From contig QAOA01002296.1 of the NCBI GenBank assembly GCA_003255065.1, forward strand, positions 21,931 to 85,930: DNA of 64,000 nucleotides, written 5' to 3'. This DNA comes from Cercis canadensis (taxonomy: Eukaryota; Streptophyta; Magnoliopsida; Fabales; Fabaceae). Under the pieces are notes generated by a model. The model did not search any database. It was not told the DNA's origin and worked only from the letters and a program-made list of their open reading frames with translations. Position 1 is the stretch's first letter; every line of letters begins with the position of its first letter. This document shows positions 58,501 through 64,000 of the stretch, piece by piece. A program made the position numbers and the translations under genes.

Positions 58501-60157
58501 CACTTTGACGGCTAACTCTAGCCTTCCCCAATCCTTGACACATAACTTCACTGACTTGAAACTCATTACCCTGTTCAAAAAACTGTTTAATATTCCCCAG
58601 CAATCCCCAGATAGAAGAACGAGCTGGTTTGGAGAAACAGCTTCTTTTCTTCCTAGCAGCCTCTAAGATTATCTTCATACCCCCACCTGGGTGTGGCACA
58701 CAGGCCTTGTTCTTGCATTTTCTCGAAGCCCTTTTGGTCTGTGTCTTACGACCAGATTTACTTCTTCGATTGTTCCTTCGAGAAGGCAAAGACACAATGT
58801 CAGGACATATGCTTTCGGGGATATTATCAAATTTGGCAATATCTTTTCCTTCATTATCTGTCTGTCCAGAATTGTCCACAGCGCTACAGGAACTGATGGA
58901 ACAATTATCATCCTTGGCAAGGAGATCAGGCACATCCCTTGACAAGCTACTGCTCATAAAAACAACATCAGGCTGATCTGATTCCGGAGAAAATGGAAGT
59001 GGTTTTCGAAAGGTACACTCGGTGGTTGTCTCTATGGAACTGTCCTTCAAATTACAGGTGTTATCTTCTATTGGCAATATATTGTTCATCATTTCAACAT
59101 TTATTTCTTTTACTACAATATTTTGCTCTGTAACTGTAGCAACATCTTCTGCACAAGGATCCATATCACTCCTATCAATCCCCTGCTCCAACTGGGTAGC
59201 CTTATGAGGTGAACCAGCTACAAGTGAACTCCCCAAGGATCTCTGGCAACCTTGTGTGGACAAAACATAAGTATCATTAATATTTTCCTCATCAACAAAA
59301 TCTTTGACCCTTTCTTCAGAAGGACTGTTGCAACCCATTCCATATTTCTGATCATGCAGCTGATAACTCAATCTCTCTATTTCTGTATACAATACATCCG
59401 AGGGCACTTCACTGCCCTGTGGAATAGATATCTGCTTGCAAGCACCAGCTTCAGTCCCACATAAAGCATCACATTTGTCCACAATCTCCAACAAGGGATC
59501 TGCAATTCTCATAATTTCCTCGTGCTCACTTTTCTGGTTACAACCAACTGGCAACTCAGTCATGGGTTCTGATTCCAAGGACATTTCAGATTGCCTGAAA
59601 TCAGATAAATGATTGCTAGTATCAGGAAGTAAACCAGCATCATAGTTTTTGTCTTCCACAACCACTATAATATCTCCTTCAGAAGAGAATATGTTTCTCT
59701 TCCCATCCTTCTGCTCACCTTGTTGAATGAAATGCTTCGGAAAATCATTCCCCAATATGAACTCTGATGTCATTTCACCATCACCTTCGTCTTGAGGCTT
59801 TTCTTCTGAGCATAACCCTTCACTTTCTAGGTTAGAAACTTTAATTTGAGTACAACCCCTCGAACAAGTGGGGTCATCTTCATCCAATGTCTTCTCCAAT
59901 ACCATCGTAACAGCATTTTCACATTCACTCACCAACGCATCTCTGGGTGTCTCTATAACATCAATAAAGTTTGCAGAACCAGCTTGGACTGGCATATTGG
60001 AGTGGTCAACATTTGAGTCCAACGCATTGCAAGCTAATTCTGAACAGGTCTGCGGCCCAGGAACAGACTGCAACGGAAGCTCTGAGCATAAATGTTGCTC
60101 AATAACAGACTCGTCTGAGGCATCGTCAACTATAGTCGAGTCCCCACACGAGCCCAT
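46536..60157 (-). CDS. ASHH2: Histone H3K36 methyltransferase, ASHH2/SDG8/EFS-like (17 coding exons, 2037 aa)
   Basis: Nuclear SET-domain enzyme placing H3K36 di/trimethylation on active genes; in Arabidopsis it controls FLC and flowering, branching and hormone-responsive genes. Exons: 60157-57367, 57142-56917, 56189-56023, 55887-55808, 55496-55365, 55275-55159, 54224-54132, 52508-52431, 52097-52041, 51173-50369, 50276-50221, 49483-49404, 49243-49161, 49038-48959, 48152-48073, 47890-47845, 47678-46536; every phase closes. Residues 1-930 are a low-complexity acidic/serine region. CW zinc finger at about 979-1030 ([20 protein letters not shown]). AWS at 1089-1132 (CSCNPPP ... CPCGDLC). SET from 1133 to 1260 with [15 protein letters not shown] and TFDYNYV. 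Post-[11 protein letters not shown] follows, so the catalytic parts look intact. Residues about 1516-1657 form a helical block, then the conserved [10 protein letters not shown] leader intron is likely (donor near 60356). Two single-N joins lie in introns. Confidence 0.95.
49561..49981. repeat. About 200-bp duplicated block around a single N, in an ASHH2 intron
   Basis: 49561-49762 and 49764-49981 repeat each other around the N at 49763. The right copy carries about 15 extra bases (near ACAAAAATGCACC) and at least one SNP (AATTAAAG versus AATTGAAG). It is intronic between 49484 and 50220 and does not touch exons. Confidence 0.9.
52557..52625. repeat. Poly-A run with ACA trinucleotide microsatellite
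   Basis: A run of A residues (52557-52580) is followed by about seven ACA units, in the intron after the exon at 52431-52508. Homopolymer lengths may be wrong in the assembly. Confidence 0.85.
53613..53718 (-). mobile_element. tRNA-derived SINE, best-preserved copy
   Basis: On the minus strand it reads TGTAGCTCAGTGGTACTGAG (A-box-like), then GGGTTCCGTGTTCGAATCCA (B-box-like), and ends in a poly-A tail near 53613-53625. This is the RNA polymerase III promoter arrangement of a tRNA-related SINE. It lies in the large ASHH2 intron 52509-54131, in the sense orientation of the gene. Clear target-site duplications were not found. It is too diverged and lacks a paired acceptor stem, so it is not a functional tRNA. 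Confidence 0.65.
55724..55748. other. Single-N join in a poly-C tract
   Basis: N at 55734 with C runs on both sides followed by poly-A, in an ASHH2 intron. Same pattern as the other joins but in a homopolymer, so tract length is unknown. Confidence 0.65.
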
Positions 60158-62349
60158 CTCAATTTAAACAAATCATTCAAATCTAGAAGACTACCACTAA
60201 TCCGTTGCTCGTACCAAAATATCTGATCAAATTGAACTTCAAAAATATCAATCACCAAACCAAGTAAAATGAATTAAACAATATCTCCCAATAAACCTTA
60301 ACTCCATTATCAATTCACTGTTACGTTCAATAAAAGCGAGAGTTAACAAACAATACCTGCAACGAAGCTGTCAGAAAAATTCAGAGCGCCTAAAGAAAAC
60401 CCTAAAAGGCAGCATTTTCCCGAGCCCCTCTGCGCGTTAAAAAAAAACCCTACTTTCAGAATATTACAAAGTAATGCAGAATGAATTTATGTTCCTGTAT
60501 ACAAATATGTTCAGAAAATGACGCGAAAAATCAAACAAAAAGCCTTCATAAACGACCAAACAAAACAAAACTTGAAGAGAAAGCAGATTAGAGAGAAGTA
60601 GATACCCGCTCAGGATACGAGATTAAGATAAGGAGGTTGGTTCTCTTCAACAATGGTATCAATTTTTCAATTTTTTATTTTTCCTCTGCGCCGAAGAGAG
60701 AGAAGGTTGGGTCTGTGTCGCGCGCAGAAAAGAGAATAGAGAGAGAGAGAAAAAGGACCGGGGGGGGGGAAGAGTTGGTGTTGTCAACAAAACGGTTTGA
60801 GAAATATGATGGTGGCTCAAACCGGAGGAAGAGTTATAAATTTTATGTTCATTAGGAATTTAGGACCGTTTTACCCTACACGCCTCTCCAGTCTCCACCA
60901 TCACAAGAAAGGGTTCCTTTGTAGAACACATGTCCTAAAACCAGAGGTATTTTGGCTAACGAAACTTTCCATCATAAGTAGCGGAATCCCATTCGGTTTC
61001 TTTGATTTGATATTTTTTTAAAAAATTCTTATCATTTTTAATAACAAAGCATCATTAGCAATTAGGATAGTTTAATGCCAATCCACTAAGGATAGCAGTT
61101 GTCCCTCTAGTGACATTTGGATGACTATAATTTCCAATTAATATCGGTTTGGGATTCTTCGATAATCGTCATCTAACAACTGTATGTGAAATTGCAAGTA
61201 CAAAAAAATCTTTATTTTTCTTTTAAATATCCAAACATATAAAAGGAAGTAAAAGCTAGGATGATGTCAACGGAGAAGGCACGTATTTGTGTGGATTACA
61301 TTATAGTACAGAAATTCAGTGACCACAGGCTGGGTCATCAGTTATGACTATATTTTAAATATCAATTTTTTTGCAAATAACAATAACAATGAAGGTCACT
61401 ATAATAAAGTGATTATGGAGAAGATGATGAAAGCATTTTTTTTCCCGTCAATTTATGGACAATTTTCATATTCATAACTCATAATGAGTCCACGATTTAC
61501 CTTTTTTCTAAAAGAAAAAATCCTCAAATTTAACTTTTAATCACAAGGTTCCCAATGCAAGCATATTTATAATTGATGAGCTTTTTGTTTCCTTGTCTTC
61601 CCTTTCATATCTCTCCAACATTTGTACCAGATAAAGAAATATCTATGCAACACAAAAATTTTGAATTTATCTGTTGAAAAATGTAAAGAGAATGTGTATT
61701 TATTTAACCATAAAACATTGCATGGCAATATATTTATCTTTTTTGTTTTGCTAAACTAGCATGATATTATTTAGGCTATAATTATGTAGTGTATAATATT
61801 TCTACTCAGTATGAGGATGTGATATCTTTTTTTTTTTCTTAGTAATATAGTTATTTGAATGTCCACGTCAGCTTAATCTTTCAACTAACTCACCTTTTTC
61901 AGTAAGATATATCATATATTTGTCTTCCAAATTTATGATTACATTGATACGTAATCTAGTCTAAATAATAGTTAGAATAGTCGTTCAAAATCTCATTCCT
62001 TACAACATTTAAATGTTAGTGTGTGTATTTTCTTGTTCAAAATCAAATGTCAAACTCCCATTCACAAAAATAAATAAATGTTAAACCCTTCGTGTATAGT
62101 TTATCGTCACAAAATTTTATCATTAGTTATAGAAAATGTAATTGTCATACTAACACTAATCCTCTTTTGGTGTGATAATACTAACACTAACCATATATCA
62201 AAAACCTTACAACAATAATAAATTACGCAATAAGTACTTAACCTAACAACTAAACCAAAAAATAAATATTAATCTTGTTGGTATCTCTTAATATTATTTG
62301 TTGCTATTCGAATTAATGTTTGATAATCATTATATAAGAGACTAAAGAT
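60158..62349. other. ASHH2 leader and promoter, then intergenic DNA
   Basis: The leader probably includes an intron with a donor at about 60356 (CAG/GTATTG on the minus strand) and perhaps a second near 60605. A GA-rich tract at about 60737-60755 is likely promoter or leader sequence. From 61 kb on I see only AT-rich spacer without coding, RNA or structured features. Confidence 0.5.
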
Positions 62350-62475
62350 GTGTTTGGATGAGGTATTTGTAGAGTGTAATATATTTATAGAGTATATTTG
62401 AAATACTTATTTTAAATTATTCTGTTTGTGTATTTTTTTGATGTATTTTCAAAATTTCAATATATTTTTTGAGTG
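62350..62475 (+). mobile_element. MITE-like interspersed repeat, copy 2
   Basis: Begins TGTTTGGATGAGGTATTT and matches, in opposite orientation, the copy at 34783-34900. Homology may extend to about 62500, just before the PPR fragment. Confidence 0.5.
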
Positions 62476-62599
62476 ACTTTTAAATTCACTCTCTCCGCCT
62501 TTTCTCCTTTTTTCTCGACACTTCATCCACCCTCCCCCCAAACCTCTCATCTCCTTCTTGTTCACCATTCTAGCACTCCTCCAACCACCGCGTGCCGCC

Positions 62600-62820
62600 C
62601 ATAAGCACCGCCGTTGTCAACCACAAGCTCACCCAAATCTACGCTATCATATACAAATTGGGTCTTAGAAACAACCCATTAGTCTTCACCTAGTTCACCT
62701 CCACTTCCTCCGAGCTTGACGTTATTTCCTATGCTTTGTCCTTTCTATTCTCCTTTGATGCCGATACCTACGTTCCTCTTCAATACTATCATTAGCGTTT
62801 ATGCTCAAATAGGTAACTCA
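62600..62820 (+). pseudogene. Broken PPR protein fragment
   Basis: Reads NHKLTQIYAIIYKLGLRNNP, then LVFT and a stop, then FTSTSSELDVISYALSFLF; a frameshift later gives LFNTIISVYAQIGNSK. This is the N-terminal region typical of plant PLS-class PPR proteins (pattern KQIHAxIIKxGL ... FNTIIRAYAQ). With a stop and a frameshift it is a pseudogene. Nothing recognisable follows. Confidence 0.7.
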
Positions 62821-64000
62821 AAGGAGAATAATTACCGATAATGCATTAATCAACTCATGCTAATTAATATCCACGGTAAAACATTCTAAAAAATTTCATA
62901 TTAATTATTTTTTTTGTCGATAGTCGATTAAATACATCTCATGAATTTAGTTGTAAAGGTTCAAACTTAAACAAGTTTTGGATAATAACTCAAATAACGA
63001 TATAAGTAATATTAAAAGATATCGACAAATTATTTGGTTTATCAGAATTTGGCGATATATATAAATAATGGAAGTTAGCTAAATATCCCTTTAATCTAAT
63101 CTTATAATTGTTTAATTAAATTTAAATTTGAGACCTCTAAATTCACATACTCACATATCAATCATTGAAATGACACAATCAGCTTTTAAAATAAATCCAA
63201 ACACAATACTATTATTTATCTCTCCTTATTGATTATAGTACTATAGTACTACTTATCATTGTTACTTTGATAGAGCTGAGTGACCATATTTCAAACACCT
63301 GTCACTTAGACCCCCAAATATTTTCTCCATTATAATTAAAATTTTATTTTTGTTCTCATTTTTTTTTTCTTTTCCTTATGGTGTATTTTTAGCAAAATAG
63401 TTTTTAGGCCCAGCTCTTCTAGGCGTGGCCCATAAGGTTCTGCTTAGCCCTTTATGACAAATATAAAAATTGGGCCGTGCTTCAGCTTATATTGAAAAGG
63501 CTTGACCCAATTGAACAGTGAAATGTTATTATATTTTAAAAAATAACAATATGACTATTGACTGTAGGGTGATCGACCCCCTTTCCTTCCCCTTCCCAAG
63601 GGAGACTATCCTACCCCCATCCCCGCAAATAAAAATAAAATTAATTATTAACTTATTTGATTTTCAGCCCAAAAAGATATTTATTGATCATTAAATTACT
63701 TTTTTTTAGAATATATTATCATACATAATATGAAATGAAATAATTATTGTCTTAAATTATATATTAAATTTTATAAATTTCAAATTTTCTAGTTTAAATT
63801 TTTATAATCCAAAAAGTAGAGTATTTATTTAAAATATCAGCTTCGTTTAACGAACAATGATTTATACCTAATGAAATTTGTTCGTTATCTTTTCTTTATA
63901 TATATATATATATTCTGTTAATCCATTACTGAAAAAAAATGTATGCTGATAATCCATTTACATTTTCTACCGAGGTCAAATGAAATTCTAGTCAAAGTAA
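62821..64000. other. AT-rich intergenic tail
   Basis: No gene is seen. It has a cluster of GGCCCA/TGGGCC motifs at 63410-63480, perhaps a repeat or a promoter of a gene beyond the window, and a TA microsatellite at about 63896-63914. Confidence 0.5.

Noticed and set aside
57906-58976. Several plus-strand frames of 60-125 codons within the first exon of ASHH2.
   Set aside because: They are antisense shadows of the long open coding exon, serine-rich because the sense strand is biased.

Overview
This window is nuclear DNA from a dicotyledonous plant, probably a woody rosid; I cannot name the species. The evidence is large intron-rich genes with GT-AG introns, strongly AT-rich intergenic DNA, plant-only gene families (NdhM, TCHQD-class GST, ASHH2-type SET protein, UDP-sugar pyrophosphorylase) and decayed plant-type SINE, MITE, copia, RNase H and PPR remnants. 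There is no prokaryotic, organellar or CRISPR-like content.

Layout, left to right: (1) 944-9184, minus: UDP-sugar pyrophosphorylase, 17 exons, 626 aa. (2) 9185-12.5 kb: intergenic, with a decayed SINE and a perfect 83-bp tandem duplication. (3) 12998-16222, plus: an acidic protein of unknown function with six DYxxFL-type repeats, 4 coding exons, 686 aa. (4) 16687-17775, minus: chloroplast NDH subunit NdhM, 2 exons, 209 aa. (5) 18720-27493, minus: a very large five-finger CCCH zinc-finger protein, 10 exons, 2183 aa. (6) 29632-33157, minus: a receptor-like cytoplasmic kinase with an N-terminal universal-stress domain, 10 exons, 759 aa. (7) 34509-34784, plus: a small ARGOS/OSR-like membrane protein, possibly broken upstream. 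(8) 34.8-41.9 kb: AT-rich intergenic DNA full of degraded repeats. (9) 43219-44372, plus: TCHQD-class glutathione S-transferase, 267 aa. (10) 46536-60157, minus: ASHH2/SDG8-like histone H3K36 methyltransferase, 17 coding exons, 2037 aa. (11) 60.2-64 kb: leader of that gene, then intergenic DNA with a MITE-like repeat and a broken PPR fragment.

The genes do not form a pathway or operon; they are independent plant housekeeping and regulatory genes. The exon models were built by reading splice sites and checking that phase carries through every junction; all introns are GT-AG.

The strongest structural signal is technical. All six single-N positions sit between two near-identical copies of the flanking sequence, and the two long copies differ by SNPs and a small indel. 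The assembly appears to have joined overlapping, partly allelic contig ends with one N, so these tandem duplications are probably false. I found no undescribed biological system that I can defend. The most open biological questions are the DYxxFL-repeat protein and the ARGOS-like reading frame.
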